This document shows, in pieces, positions 39,261 to 49,081 of a DNA stretch of 64,000 nucleotides. The notes under the pieces are model-generated. The model saw only the letters and a program-made list of their open reading frames with translations, was not told where the DNA came from and ran no database searches. A program made the position numbers and the translations under genes. Location of the stretch: positions 1-64,000 of the IMG/VR virus record IMGVR_UViG_3300027759_000072, one strand, 5' to 3'. The stretch's first letter is position 1. Every line of letters starts with the position of its first letter. This DNA comes from a virus.

Positions 39261-40223
39261 ATGAGCAATTTATCTTCATTTTTTACCACTAGTGCGAAGG
39301 GTATTTTAAAATTTTTAAGAAAGCCTGCCCTAACCTATAAGGGTGATTGGGTACAAGTATTTCCAAATACCGTACTTGATAGTTGGCACGTCGGTGAATT
39401 TTCAACAGCCTCTTATCTACTTACAGTAGAACACAACTCAAACAAAAAAGAAGTGATGCACATAAATGTAGTAGCAAGACCAGATCAAGCTAGCTACAAC
39501 GTATATGGAAGAACTAGCATTGATGACGAATTAATCACGTTGGATGCCTCTGTAACCAATAGTATTTTTTCATTAAAAGCTAGCCCAACTGACCCGATAT
39601 TTTTAGGTGTAAAAGTTACAATGCTGGCATTCTACGGTGAAACAATTAATCCATTAACTCCGCCGTTGGCTGTTTCGACGGGCCCAGGTTATACTGCCGG
39701 TACTGGTGGAAATACAGAAGGTGGCGGCAGTGGATCAACATACGTTTTGCCAACAGCTGGAGTAGGTAGTGGTGGTGTATTAGGCGGCGTTAAAGTTGAC
39801 GGAACAAGCATTACTATCAGCGGCGGAGTAATATCATCTACTGCGGCTGTTAGTAGATCTGCAGTATCGACTACTGTGAGTTTAGCATCTGGAGCAAGTA
39901 CAACAGCAAACGTAGCAATAGCAAAAGGCTATCTGCTTTATAGTATACAAACGTCTTCGGCAGCATGGGTAACTTTGTACACTAGTTCGGCAGCTAGGAC
40001 ATCAGATGCATCTAGAACAATTTCAACAGATCCCTTACCAGGCGCCGGTGTAGTAGCAGAAGTTATTACTGCTAGTGCAGACCTAGTATTCATGAGCCCA
40101 GCAGTTGCCGGATATAATGCAGAATCACCAGTAACTACTAGTGCTTATTTAAAAATTTATAACAACGGTGGTACAACATCTGCAATAACAGTTACATTAA
40201 CCTATGTTGTACAAGAGGTGTAA
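39261..40223 (+). CDS. Virion structural protein, fibre/collar-like
   Basis: 320-aa protein. I place the start at ATG 39261 because it lies behind the late box; an upstream in-frame extension would overlap the divergent glycosyltransferase gene and has unrelated composition. N-terminal ~130 residues (SNLSSFFTTSAKGILKFLRK, LTYKGDWVQVFPNTVLDSW) form one domain, then a Gly/Ser linker (about 145-163), then GVLGGVKVDGTSITISGGVI (about 172-191), a motif frequent in phage fibres, and a C-terminal beta domain ending ITVTLTYVVQEV. No enzyme motif seen. Virion role inferred. Confidence 0.6.
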   Translation: MSNLSSFFTTSAKGILKFLRKPALTYKGDWVQVFPNTVLDSWHVGEFSTASYLLTVEHNSNKKEVMHINVVARPDQASYNVYGRTSIDDELITLDASVTNSIFSLKASPTDPIFLGVKVTMLAFYGETINPLTPPLAVSTGPGYTAGTGGNTEGGGSGSTYVLPTAGVGSGGVLGGVKVDGTSITISGGVISSTAAVSRSAVSTTVSLASGASTTANVAIAKGYLLYSIQTSSAAWVTLYTSSAARTSDASRTISTDPLPGAGVVAEVITASADLVFMSPAVAGYNAESPVTTSAYLKIYNNGGTTSAITVTLTYVVQEV

Positions 40224-40242
40224 AATTATGTGCATGATACCG

Positions 40243-40250
40243 AATAAATA
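40243..40250 (+). promoter_or_regulatory. T4-type late promoter box AATAAATA
   Basis: Intergenic AATAAATATAG, one mismatch, 27 bases before the ATG at 40278. Confidence 0.65.
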
Positions 40251-40277
40251 TAGATATAATCACGAACTGGAACAACA

Positions 40278-40760
40278 ATGGGTGTAATACAAAAACAACT
40301 AACGTCAACTTCGGGTTTTAGAAGCCCGGGGTTTTCTGTCGACGGCTCCGGTAATTTTTCGGTAACTACCCTTGACGCTACGGGCACACTAAAGATCAAC
40401 GGCTCTGATGTATTAAGTACAACTACACTAGCTAGTTCAGTTGTTAACAGTAGTTTAACTAGTGTTGGTACGTTAACTGGACTTAGTGTAGATGCAGGAT
40501 CAGATATTAATATTTTATCAGATACACTTATTAACTTAACAGCACCATTAATTGAAATTAACTCCAATAGCCTTACTATAACACCGTCTGGTGCTATAAC
40601 ACTTACTTCAGGCACAACTGGAACTTTAGATAATATTAGCATTGGTGTAGATACTCCGGCAACTGGAACTTTTACCACATTGACTGCAACGACTGACTTA
40701 TATGTTGGTACACAAAACATCAAAGCCTTGGCAGCGGCTCTGGCAGTAGCCCTTTCATAA
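40278..40760 (+). CDS. Short fibre-like virion protein
   Basis: 160-aa Thr/Ser/Gly-rich protein of simple repeated strands: GVIQKQLTSTSGF, GNFSVTTLDATGTLKINGSD, SSLTSVGTLTGLSVDAGSDI, and TPATGTFTTLTATTDLYVG, ending AALAVALS. The 'TLDATGTLKINGS' and 'S(L)TSVGTLTGL' units are typical of phage fibre shafts. It lies just before the 2619-aa gene and probably shares its transcript. Structural role inferred from composition. Confidence 0.55.
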   Translation: MGVIQKQLTSTSGFRSPGFSVDGSGNFSVTTLDATGTLKINGSDVLSTTTLASSVVNSSLTSVGTLTGLSVDAGSDINILSDTLINLTAPLIEINSNSLTITPSGAITLTSGTTGTLDNISIGVDTPATGTFTTLTATTDLYVGTQNIKALAAALAVALS

Positions 40761-40763
40761 ATA
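40756..40763 (+). promoter_or_regulatory. T4-type late promoter box CATAAATA
   Basis: CATAAATAC overlapping the stop of the 160-aa gene, 18 bases before the ATG at 40782, with GGAGA ribosome site between. Confidence 0.7.
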
Positions 40764-40781
40764 CAAGACTTGGAGATATAA

Positions 40782-43700
40782 ATGTCAAAGAAAAGAATAG
40801 CAAATTATGTATTTCAACCGGGAGTGTCAAACGCAAGTAATGCGTACCCCAATGCATATTCTTTGTTAGATGCTAATTTAGATTTTATTAAAAAAGAAGC
40901 AAACGCTTATATTGCACAACAAGTTATTGTTGATAGTGCCAACAATCTTTATCCTAAAGCTGTTACTCTACTAACAAATAATAAACTGTTTATCATTGAC
41001 GAAGTGAGTGCATGGACTACTGCCCAAGTTGCCGCTGCCAGTGCTGGCGGAACATTTTATAACTATACCTACGGAACTACAGAAATTGAAAAATGTAAGC
41101 GAGATATGGGATACCTTATCGATGCTATTATCTATGATATTAGATACGGCGGGAACGAACGTCTAACTTTTGTAGCAAGCCAATATTATCTAAGCGGAGT
41201 TATTCAAATTATAGCTCCTGCGGTAGAAGTTGCAATCCAAACACGCTTGTGGAATATTATTATAGGGTTTGTACTAAATGCCATTACACTAAGTCCGGTT
41301 AGCGTAGGAAATACACGGATTCAATATACCACAGGCGGTGCCGCCGAAGCAGGCGCAATAGCACAAATGGCCGGCTGTCAAAATACCATTAGTAATGTTA
41401 TCAATGGTGGTTTATCAACATTACCTACAACAGTATATTCAGTATATAATTTCCCAGGATATACGTATGATGGACCAAAGTGCGAGCGCGACATAGGATA
41501 TGTTGTTAAGGCATACACACACGATTTAAGATACGGTGGAAATGTTCGTACAAGATTAATGAGTAGCAAGTATTGGAACGGAGAAATACCGCAAGTTGAC
41601 GGCGATCGAAAACCAGAGATTGCTACCCATACTTTCATCCGTAATTTAATTAACAATGTAATATTTGACGGCGGCAAGTGTGCCAGAGACATTGGATACT
41701 TACTAGATGGCGTAAGATATGATGTTGCCTTAGGCACAAATTATAACCAAGTATTTTTAGGTCTAGCAGAATACAATTCTTTAGAAACTAGTAGTAATGT
41801 TATTACTAGTATACTGGCAGCAGGTAATGCCGTTTCAAATCTAACTGCGGTATCTTCTGATGCTACTGCTCTTAGCAGATCGAATACTTTCTTTGCTGAA
41901 GTGGTTAATATCATACAAAACGGTCGTACAGCGGCAGATCCATTGGTATTTCCTAATCCAACCAGCGCAACTGCAAGTCAAATAGCTGCCAAAGATAAAA
42001 TTATTGCCAATAGAGAGTTCTTAGCGGCAGAAGTTAACGCATGGGTGGCAGCAACATATCCGGCAGCTGATCACGATCCTGCAAAGTGTACTAGAGATGT
42101 ACACTATGCAGTTGATGCAATTTGCTATGATATTTTATATGACAGCAATCAAGCTACATATTCTCAATCAAAATTCTTTTTCTATAGTTTTGCAGACGGC
42201 TCCCCAGGAATCCTTGCTTCACATAAGGCAGTAACTGTTGCAGCCTATGGAAGATTAAAGGCAATTATTGGCCAAGTGGTTCAAGGACAAACTGTTACTA
42301 AAACAACAACTGGAGCTAGTCCCAATACTGAAACACAAATTACTACCGGTAACAATGCCAATGCTGGCACAGCAACATCATGCCAGGGTCTAGTTCAAAT
42401 TACTGCAGATGTTATTAATTCTGGTTCAAAAGCAGCCGCCCTTGCATATCTTACTAGCATAGTCGAAACGTTTCCAGATGTAACATGGGCTACTGCCGGA
42501 TTACAAACAGCTAAGACAGCTATTGAAACTAATAAGGCTGATATTATTGACCTTGTTACAAGTTATACTGCTTTACAAAACACTGAACCAAGAGTATTAT
42601 TAAGCGGCATTGCTGGTGAAGCTGGCAGTCGTGCAAGAATCACTACACTATCTGGAGTTGTTACTTCTGTTATTCAAAATGGTCTAAGTAGTTTACCTGC
42701 AGTTCAAGGCGGCGTGACTAGTATTAAATTACAAGGTTACTACCCACTTGATAAACTATTATTAATTACCAACAGTGTAAACAATCAAATTATTTACAAT
42801 TTTAGTGACGGTAATTTAGGAGCAACTGCAACGTTTGATTCACCCCATAATAGTAATGGAGTTGATCAAGATGATGACTATCCAGCATATATTAATGTTA
42901 CCGATTACATCACTGTATTAGAATTACAAGCCGATACAAGTACCTGTTCTAGTACAGACGATATACAAATTTTTATTGAAGCAGAAGAACAAAAAACTAG
43001 ACCGTATGACTTTGGCACAGACGCTATTGAACGTATGCGTGTTGCACAGCCACAGTCCATGCTTGACGCTGACTTTGAGTACGGCTTACAGCCAACTAAG
43101 TGGCAAGCGATTGGCGTTGCTCGTGGATACCCATCAGTATATGAAATTCCAGGATCTGACACCGCAGTAGTAACTGTAGTAACAGATGCGTCTGCAGGCA
43201 CTGCCGGTATCGGCAACTCATTAATCACAGTTACTACATCAGGAGCACACGGATTTAGTGCAGGTACTCCTATTACTATTCGTGCATTAGCAAATACCAT
43301 TAGCGGATTTAGTCGTGCAGAGGGCACGTTTATTGTAATTTCAATAGGTAGCCCAACCACATTTTCATACTACTCAACAGCTAAAGTAGGAACAAGCAAT
43401 GGCCAAGTTCTTGCAACAACCTATACGCAATTACGTAAAGGTGCGTTTTATACAGGCGCAAGTATTGGACAACCGGTTGTTAGTGTGTTTAGTAACGGTA
43501 TTACCGGATCATTTACAACAAAATATATAACTACATCAGGCACTGATCAAATTGCAGTTACTGGCGCATTACCTTCACTTGGTGCTCCAATTACTGCTAC
43601 TGGAATTAATCCAGGTACCCAGATAACGGGTACTGTTGGTACTGGTGGTATAGTAACAGCAAGTGTTAGCATTCCGGCAGCGATTGGCGATACATCTGTT

Positions 43701-46700
43701 TCTTTTGTAGATACAGCTGGAATATTAGAAGGAATGGCTATTGACAATGGCACTGGCACTGCTGTTTTTGTAAGCGGCATAATTGGCAATACTATTATAT
43801 TTACACAACCGTTGACTTCAGTAAGGGGCGGTGCAACACAAACCTATTTAAATAAAACAGGAACAAATATTATTCCAGCAGGAGCTGGTGCAGTTTTCAG
43901 TGTTGATCGAGTAGCTGGAAATTATTCAAATATTACAGTAACTAGTCCCGGCACCAACTATGTACTAAATTCAAGAATTAAATTGTTAGGCTCTGACTTA
44001 GGCGGCACAACACCTGCAAACGATTTAATCCTTAAGATTACTTCTATAACTAACTTAGATACCTTTTCAACTGTTAGTGGAACTGCTAGTGCATCGGGAA
44101 CTGGCGCGGCATTTGACATTCTAATTAGCCCTACTAATGTATATTCTCTAGCTATTCATTCAAATGGAACTGGCTATGCTGTTGGCGAAACTGTTACACT
44201 ACTAGGTACTAACTTAGGTGGTACTGCCCCAGCTAATAATGCTGTGGTCACTGTGACCACAGTTACAAGAACATATACTGGAGTATTACAAACATCTGCC
44301 ACGGGAACTCCGGGCACAGGTGCTCAATTTACTGTAGTACGCACTGGAGCCCTATACGCACTAACAGTTACCACTCCGGGTACAGGTTACACTCCTGGAG
44401 ATGTTATTACTATCGCAGGTACAAGTTTGGGTGGCACAACACCTGCAAATAATTTAACAATTACTGTTGTTGATGTTGATCTTAGTAACGGTATTAACTT
44501 GTTTAATAATCTAACAGGCTCTGGTGCAGGCGTTGGATCAATTTATGCGGCTTCGATTACAGGTACTGGAAATTTTGTAGGCGGACTAATTAACGTTGTA
44601 GATGTTGTTTCGGGTACCAGTGTTAGTGGAGAGAGATCATACTCTGCACTAGCATTTGATACAACTAGTGCATCTGGCATTAATGCAACATTTGATGTTA
44701 GCACGTTGAGCGGTACGTATGATGTTATTATTAATAATCCAGGTTCAACTTTTTCATTCGGTGAAATTATTAAAATTTACGGTACTCAACTTGGAGGAAC
44801 AACTCCAGGAAATGACCTAACATTAACTGTTACTAGCGCAGATTCTTTTGGCGGCGGCATTCTTGCATTTAATACAGCAGGAACTCCATCATCTGTTGAT
44901 GCGGCATTTACTAGTTTGTCAGCAACTAAAATTGCTCCAGGTATAAATGCATCTTTTGATATTACTCGAGCAGGCGGAGCATACACTACTGCGGTACCTA
45001 ATATAGCTGGTACTGGATACGAAATTAATGACAAAATTCTATTTGCTGGTGCAAACTTTGATGGCGCAACACCAACAAACAATGTAACCGTTACAGTTAC
45101 TAGTACCGCCGCTGGAATAGTGACATCTGCTACTGCAAGTGGAACTGCTGTTCTTGGTGCTGCCGTTGACTTTTATTCAGCGGTATCGTTAAGTGAATCT
45201 ACAATAGCAAGTATACCAGATGCAACAAGTATTAGCACAAGTGCTATTGCAACATTACAATTAACATTTTCCTCAGCTCACGGACTGGTACCAGGCGCAA
45301 CTGTACTAGTTGATATAACATCATCCGGCACTAATCATGCACTGGCCAAAGGACCTTTTTATGTAGAAAGTGTCCCAAGCTCAACCGTTGTTCGATACAC
45401 TGCTAGGACAACCGGTACTATTGATACTGGAACTAGTTTAGTAGGTACTGTTTATTCAAGACCGGACAGTTACTTTATTCATAGGCCGTATGACGGTGGT
45501 GTACAGTTAGGTACTGGTGGCCCACAGCATGGCGCACAAGCAATTCGTATGAGTAAGAAATATATTCGTTACCAATCTGGTAAAGGTATTATGTATACTA
45601 CGGGCGCACTATTTGCGCCAAGCTATAGTTTGCAATCAGCAGGTGCTACAGGGACAGCAGTTGGTTCTTACATTACGTTTACAACTGACGACGTTGATCA
45701 CGGGTGCCAAGTTGGCGGCCGAGTTAGAATCATTGGCGTTGACACAGCTGGCTACAACGGCGAATATACAATCACTGACATTGTTACAGAACGTCAATTT
45801 AAAGTTCAAGCACAAACAACATTAGCTAATGTATATGCTACAATTACTACTGCGGCACAGATGTCAATCCTTGGGTGGCACGGTGCAACGGTCCGCGCTG
45901 GAACATATGACGATCAAAACGGTATGTTCTGGCAATACGATGGAACACAATTAGCTGTTGGTCGTCGTTCAAGTACCTTACAGTTAGCTGGCGTGGCAAG
46001 TATTGCTAAAGACAGCAACGTATTAACTGGTGTAAACACACGTTTCCGTGATCAATGTAAAGCAGGCGACCGCATTGTTATTAAAGGCATGACTCACGTT
46101 GTATCTAACGTATATAGTCAAACATCAATGTCAGTTACTCCTGACTATCGCGGCGCAAGCAATTGCGTAAGCGGTAAACTTTGTCTAGTGCAAGATTTAA
46201 TTATTAACCAAAGCGAATTTAATTTAGATCGGTTAGACGGTACCGGGCCGAGCGGCTATAATCTTGACATTACAAAAATGCAGATGATCGGTATGCAATG
46301 GTCATGGTACGGCGCTGGATTTATTGACTACATGTTACGTGGCTCAGACGGTAATTACGTATTCTGCCATCGTATTCGTAACTCAAACGTAAACACAGAA
46401 GCCTACATGCGCACTGGTAACATGCCGGTGCGTTACGAAGTTATTAATGAAGGTGCAATTGGAAAATTGCGGCAGTCAGTAACTGCTACTCAAACAACAC
46501 TCCCATTGTACGATGCAAGTGCATTTCCTAATGAATCAGGCGTAGTCTATGTTGATAACGAACTAATAGTGTTTACTGGCAAATCAGGCAACTCATTAAT
46601 TGGATGTACTAGAGCAGGCCCAATGACTAACTTTGTCGGCGGTGCCCAGCGTACATTCCGTGCAGGTACTGCAACAGTTCATGAAGTTAACACTGGTGTG

Positions 46701-48641
46701 ATTTTAGTCAGCAATACTATTAGTCCAATTATTAGTCACTGGGGTAGTGCAATGTTAACAGACGGACGCTTTGACGAAGATCGCGGATATTTGTTTAACT
46801 ATGCGTCTACCGGTATTCAAGTATCAACTACAAAACAAACTGCATTCTTGATTCGACTAGCACCAAGTGTGTCAAACGCTATTATTGGCGACTTAGGTGA
46901 TAGAGAACTTATTAATCGTGCGCAGTTGTTGTTAAAAGCAATCGAAGTGACATCAGATACAGGTACTGGTGGTCTAGTTGTTGAAGGTATTTTAAATCCA
47001 CAAAACTATCCAGTAGATCCAACGGCAATTTCTTGGGCAGGGCTAGCAGGAAGTTCAGCAGGTGGTCAACCAAGTTTTGCGCAAGTAGCCCCTGGTGGTT
47101 CTGTATCATGGGCTGGCGGCGCAACCACTGCCACTAGTACTGCCACAACTACTGCGGCATTAACTGGAACAGCAACAGTACCAAGCAACGCAGCCTTTGC
47201 AAGTGCAATTGGTTCAAACATACTTTACTTAGATAAGGCCAGCTGGGATACCTTAGGAGCCACTACCGGATTCTCAGTTGCGGCAAGTGAAACAAAATAT
47301 CCAAGCGGAACAACAGTTTCAACCGTAACTGAAAACCCATCCCCAATTGCAACAACATTAGGTCTTATTACTGGAACTGTAACAGTTCCTAATAATGCTA
47401 TTTTTAATCAAGGCGGTGGCGCCACCGCAAGTAATTGTTCAATTAGTGGAACAACACTAACTGTATCAGGTATAGTTACAGGATACATTAGTTCAAACAC
47501 TACAATAACTGGCGGAACAACAGCCGCAAGTACTCGAATTACTGCCCAGCTATCTGGGACATCAGGCGGTGTAGGCACATATCAAGTTAGTATTAGTCAA
47601 TTTGTAGGTGCATTTGCCGGTACAATTAGCGGTAGTAATGTTTTATTTGTCACCCAAGCTAGCTGGGGAGCTCTTAATGGAATTGTAACCTCGGCAATAT
47701 ATAGTGCCGACTACCCGGTAGGTACTACTGTTACCAACGTTGCAGGTCCAGCAATTGCGGCTGGCTTATCATATTATACATTAACAATGAGCCAAAACGC
47801 AACATCGTCGCACTTGGCTACTTCGACTACTACATTCTTTGTAACTGGTCAAGCATCATCTCTTGCAACAACATTAAACTTTACGCAATCTAGTTGGACT
47901 GGATTACCAATTGGATCAGCGGTAGTTGGTAATACTGTTAATGACCTTGCTAAGTTTGCTAACGGGACTTCAATTTCAAATATTAGTGCTGTAAAAACTT
48001 TTGCAGGTGTTAACTATTATACAGTGACGTTTAATACTGGATTGTTGGCAGCACAGGCATCCAGTGTTGCGGTAACATTTACATTTACTCCGTACTATAC
48101 ATTAACATTGAGTAAAACGGCAACTAGTACTATTACCGCCGCTTCTACAATAGCATTTACACCAGCGGTGATTGCAACTAATACTTCGTTCTTGTATTTT
48201 ACAAAAGCAAGTTGGGAAACATTAGTTGCTACTTATGGTGCAACTGCTGGTACTGAAATCGTTGATCCAACTAAGTTTCCGTCTGGTACAAAAGTTGCAA
48301 GCATTGGCGCACTATCATCATTTGCCAGCGTACAATATTATCGTATAAACTTTACACAAAGTTCAATTATAGCCATTTCAAACGGTAGCACAATTACATT
48401 CCAGTTCGGTCTACCGCCTTACGCACAACCGGGTGAAACTGTATTTTCGTTTATTGCGGCTCCGGGTACTACTAGCTCACTAGATTTGTCAGAGTTGAAA
48501 GAGTTGACTAATACTACATTAGGTGGCAGAGGAACATATCCAAATGGCCCAGACGTATTAGCCATTAACGTATATCGTGCTTCGGGTGCTGGAAATATTC
48601 CGACTAACTTGGTTGTGCGTTGGGGTGAAGCACAGGCTTAA
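40782..48641 (+). CDS. Giant virion structural protein (2619 aa)
   Basis: Second-largest gene of the window. N-terminal ~470 residues hold four C.RD..Y..(D/K)A..YD modules (CKRDMGYLIDAIIYDIRYGG near residue 104, CERDIGY near 234, CARDIGY near 299, CTRDVHY near 435), shared with the 2894-aa protein. At about 749-795 it has ERMRVAQPQSMLDADFEYG followed by QPTKWQAIGVARGYPSVYE, a segment I recognise from large virion proteins of marine T4-like phages. Residues about 1040-1450 hold five GTGY...LGT..GGTTPAN beta modules; about 2220-2285 an ISGTTLTVS module. The C-terminus (SSLDLSELKELTNTTLGGRG, then NVYRASG...VVRWGEAQA) also matches that virion family. No enzymatic motif seen. Its stop overlaps the convergent NUDIX stop. 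Confidence 0.75.
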   Translation: MSKKRIANYVFQPGVSNASNAYPNAYSLLDANLDFIKKEANAYIAQQVIVDSANNLYPKAVTLLTNNKLFIIDEVSAWTTAQVAAASAGGTFYNYTYGTTEIEKCKRDMGYLIDAIIYDIRYGGNERLTFVASQYYLSGVIQIIAPAVEVAIQTRLWNIIIGFVLNAITLSPVSVGNTRIQYTTGGAAEAGAIAQMAGCQNTISNVINGGLSTLPTTVYSVYNFPGYTYDGPKCERDIGYVVKAYTHDLRYGGNVRTRLMSSKYWNGEIPQVDGDRKPEIATHTFIRNLINNVIFDGGKCARDIGYLLDGVRYDVALGTNYNQVFLGLAEYNSLETSSNVITSILAAGNAVSNLTAVSSDATALSRSNTFFAEVVNIIQNGRTAADPLVFPNPTSATASQIAAKDKIIANREFLAAEVNAWVAATYPAADHDPAKCTRDVHYAVDAICYDILYDSNQATYSQSKFFFYSFADGSPGILASHKAVTVAAYGRLKAIIGQVVQGQTVTKTTTGASPNTETQITTGNNANAGTATSCQGLVQITADVINSGSKAAALAYLTSIVETFPDVTWATAGLQTAKTAIETNKADIIDLVTSYTALQNTEPRVLLSGIAGEAGSRARITTLSGVVTSVIQNGLSSLPAVQGGVTSIKLQGYYPLDKLLLITNSVNNQIIYNFSDGNLGATATFDSPHNSNGVDQDDDYPAYINVTDYITVLELQADTSTCSSTDDIQIFIEAEEQKTRPYDFGTDAIERMRVAQPQSMLDADFEYGLQPTKWQAIGVARGYPSVYEIPGSDTAVVTVVTDASAGTAGIGNSLITVTTSGAHGFSAGTPITIRALANTISGFSRAEGTFIVISIGSPTTFSYYSTAKVGTSNGQVLATTYTQLRKGAFYTGASIGQPVVSVFSNGITGSFTTKYITTSGTDQIAVTGALPSLGAPITATGINPGTQITGTVGTGGIVTASVSIPAAIGDTSVSFVDTAGILEGMAIDNGTGTAVFVSGIIGNTIIFTQPLTSVRGGATQTYLNKTGTNIIPAGAGAVFSVDRVAGNYSNITVTSPGTNYVLNSRIKLLGSDLGGTTPANDLILKITSITNLDTFSTVSGTASASGTGAAFDILISPTNVYSLAIHSNGTGYAVGETVTLLGTNLGGTAPANNAVVTVTTVTRTYTGVLQTSATGTPGTGAQFTVVRTGALYALTVTTPGTGYTPGDVITIAGTSLGGTTPANNLTITVVDVDLSNGINLFNNLTGSGAGVGSIYAASITGTGNFVGGLINVVDVVSGTSVSGERSYSALAFDTTSASGINATFDVSTLSGTYDVIINNPGSTFSFGEIIKIYGTQLGGTTPGNDLTLTVTSADSFGGGILAFNTAGTPSSVDAAFTSLSATKIAPGINASFDITRAGGAYTTAVPNIAGTGYEINDKILFAGANFDGATPTNNVTVTVTSTAAGIVTSATASGTAVLGAAVDFYSAVSLSESTIASIPDATSISTSAIATLQLTFSSAHGLVPGATVLVDITSSGTNHALAKGPFYVESVPSSTVVRYTARTTGTIDTGTSLVGTVYSRPDSYFIHRPYDGGVQLGTGGPQHGAQAIRMSKKYIRYQSGKGIMYTTGALFAPSYSLQSAGATGTAVGSYITFTTDDVDHGCQVGGRVRIIGVDTAGYNGEYTITDIVTERQFKVQAQTTLANVYATITTAAQMSILGWHGATVRAGTYDDQNGMFWQYDGTQLAVGRRSSTLQLAGVASIAKDSNVLTGVNTRFRDQCKAGDRIVIKGMTHVVSNVYSQTSMSVTPDYRGASNCVSGKLCLVQDLIINQSEFNLDRLDGTGPSGYNLDITKMQMIGMQWSWYGAGFIDYMLRGSDGNYVFCHRIRNSNVNTEAYMRTGNMPVRYEVINEGAIGKLRQSVTATQTTLPLYDASAFPNESGVVYVDNELIVFTGKSGNSLIGCTRAGPMTNFVGGAQRTFRAGTATVHEVNTGVILVSNTISPIISHWGSAMLTDGRFDEDRGYLFNYASTGIQVSTTKQTAFLIRLAPSVSNAIIGDLGDRELINRAQLLLKAIEVTSDTGTGGLVVEGILNPQNYPVDPTAISWAGLAGSSAGGQPSFAQVAPGGSVSWAGGATTATSTATTTAALTGTATVPSNAAFASAIGSNILYLDKASWDTLGATTGFSVAASETKYPSGTTVSTVTENPSPIATTLGLITGTVTVPNNAIFNQGGGATASNCSISGTTLTVSGIVTGYISSNTTITGGTTAASTRITAQLSGTSGGVGTYQVSISQFVGAFAGTISGSNVLFVTQASWGALNGIVTSAIYSADYPVGTTVTNVAGPAIAAGLSYYTLTMSQNATSSHLATSTTTFFVTGQASSLATTLNFTQSSWTGLPIGSAVVGNTVNDLAKFANGTSISNISAVKTFAGVNYYTVTFNTGLLAAQASSVAVTFTFTPYYTLTLSKTATSTITAASTIAFTPAVIATNTSFLYFTKASWETLVATYGATAGTEIVDPTKFPSGTKVASIGALSSFASVQYYRINFTQSSIIAISNGSTITFQFGLPPYAQPGETVFSFIAAPGTTSSLDLSELKELTNTTLGGRGTYPNGPDVLAINVYRASGAGNIPTNLVVRWGEAQA
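41091..42150 (+). repeat. Four C-x-R-D-x-G-Y coding modules
   Basis: Copies start near 41091, 41481, 41677 and 42085. Each has C.RD(M/I/V)(G/H)Y, an acidic residue five positions on, then (Y/H)D(I/L/V) and often YGGN. Confidence 0.75.
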
Positions 48642-49081
48642 ACAATATCGATGATATCGATGATAGTTTGAATCTTAGTCTGTATAATTTTATTACGCAG
48701 ACTAAGACTTAGCCCACTATGTACTGGTTTAGGTAATGAGTTTAGGTCAAACCATCCCCATGCAGTATGCTCATCACTTAAGATAGGAATAAATTCGTTG
48801 TCAATGATGCAGAAGTAGGTATGGAAATTAAAAACAGCATCGTTAGATACAAATGTTTCTAATGGTAGGGTTTTAATAATAGCAGGTATTGAACCAATTT
48901 CTTCAGCAATTTCACGCTGTAAACCTTGCCAGGGATTTTCACCTTCGTTAGTAGTACCGCCTACAAGCCCCCAGGTGCCCTCGTGTTTACCTTGCGCTTT
49001 CTGTAATAATAATACCCTACCGGCATTCCTAGAATAAAATAGCGCACCGCTACAAACAATTTTATCTTTTGTTACTGTCAC
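48638..49081 (-). CDS. NUDIX hydrolase
   Basis: 147-aa NUDIX-fold phosphohydrolase. The NUDIX box is complete apart from its last hydrophobic position: G-TTNEG-E-NPWQGLQ-REIAEEIG (residues about 42-63), giving G-x5-E-x7-R-E-U-x-E-E-x-G. The preceding GTWGLVGG strand is also typical. Such enzymes hydrolyse nucleoside diphosphate-linked compounds (NTPs, ADP-ribose, caps); the substrate cannot be read from the sequence. The start is a GTG directly abutting the TAA of the upstream oxygenase gene, so translation is probably coupled. The stop overlaps that of the convergent 2619-aa gene, and no terminator is visible there. The C-terminus is an IDIIDIV repeat. Confidence 0.85.
   Translation of the reverse strand: MTVTKDKIVCSGALFYSRNAGRVLLLQKAQGKHEGTWGLVGGTTNEGENPWQGLQREIAEEIGSIPAIIKTLPLETFVSNDAVFNFHTYFCIIDNEFIPILSDEHTAWGWFDLNSLPKPVHSGLSLSLRNKIIQTKIQTIIDIIDIV

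Noticed and set aside
40226-40723. Minus-strand open frame of 165 codons opposite the 160-aa fibre gene.
   Set aside because: The plus-strand gene has the late promoter and a fibre-type product; the antisense frame is Val/Pro-rich filler.
42905-43360. Minus-strand open frame of 151 codons inside the 2619-aa gene.
   Set aside because: Antisense shadow of a conserved virion segment (ERMRVAQPQS region).
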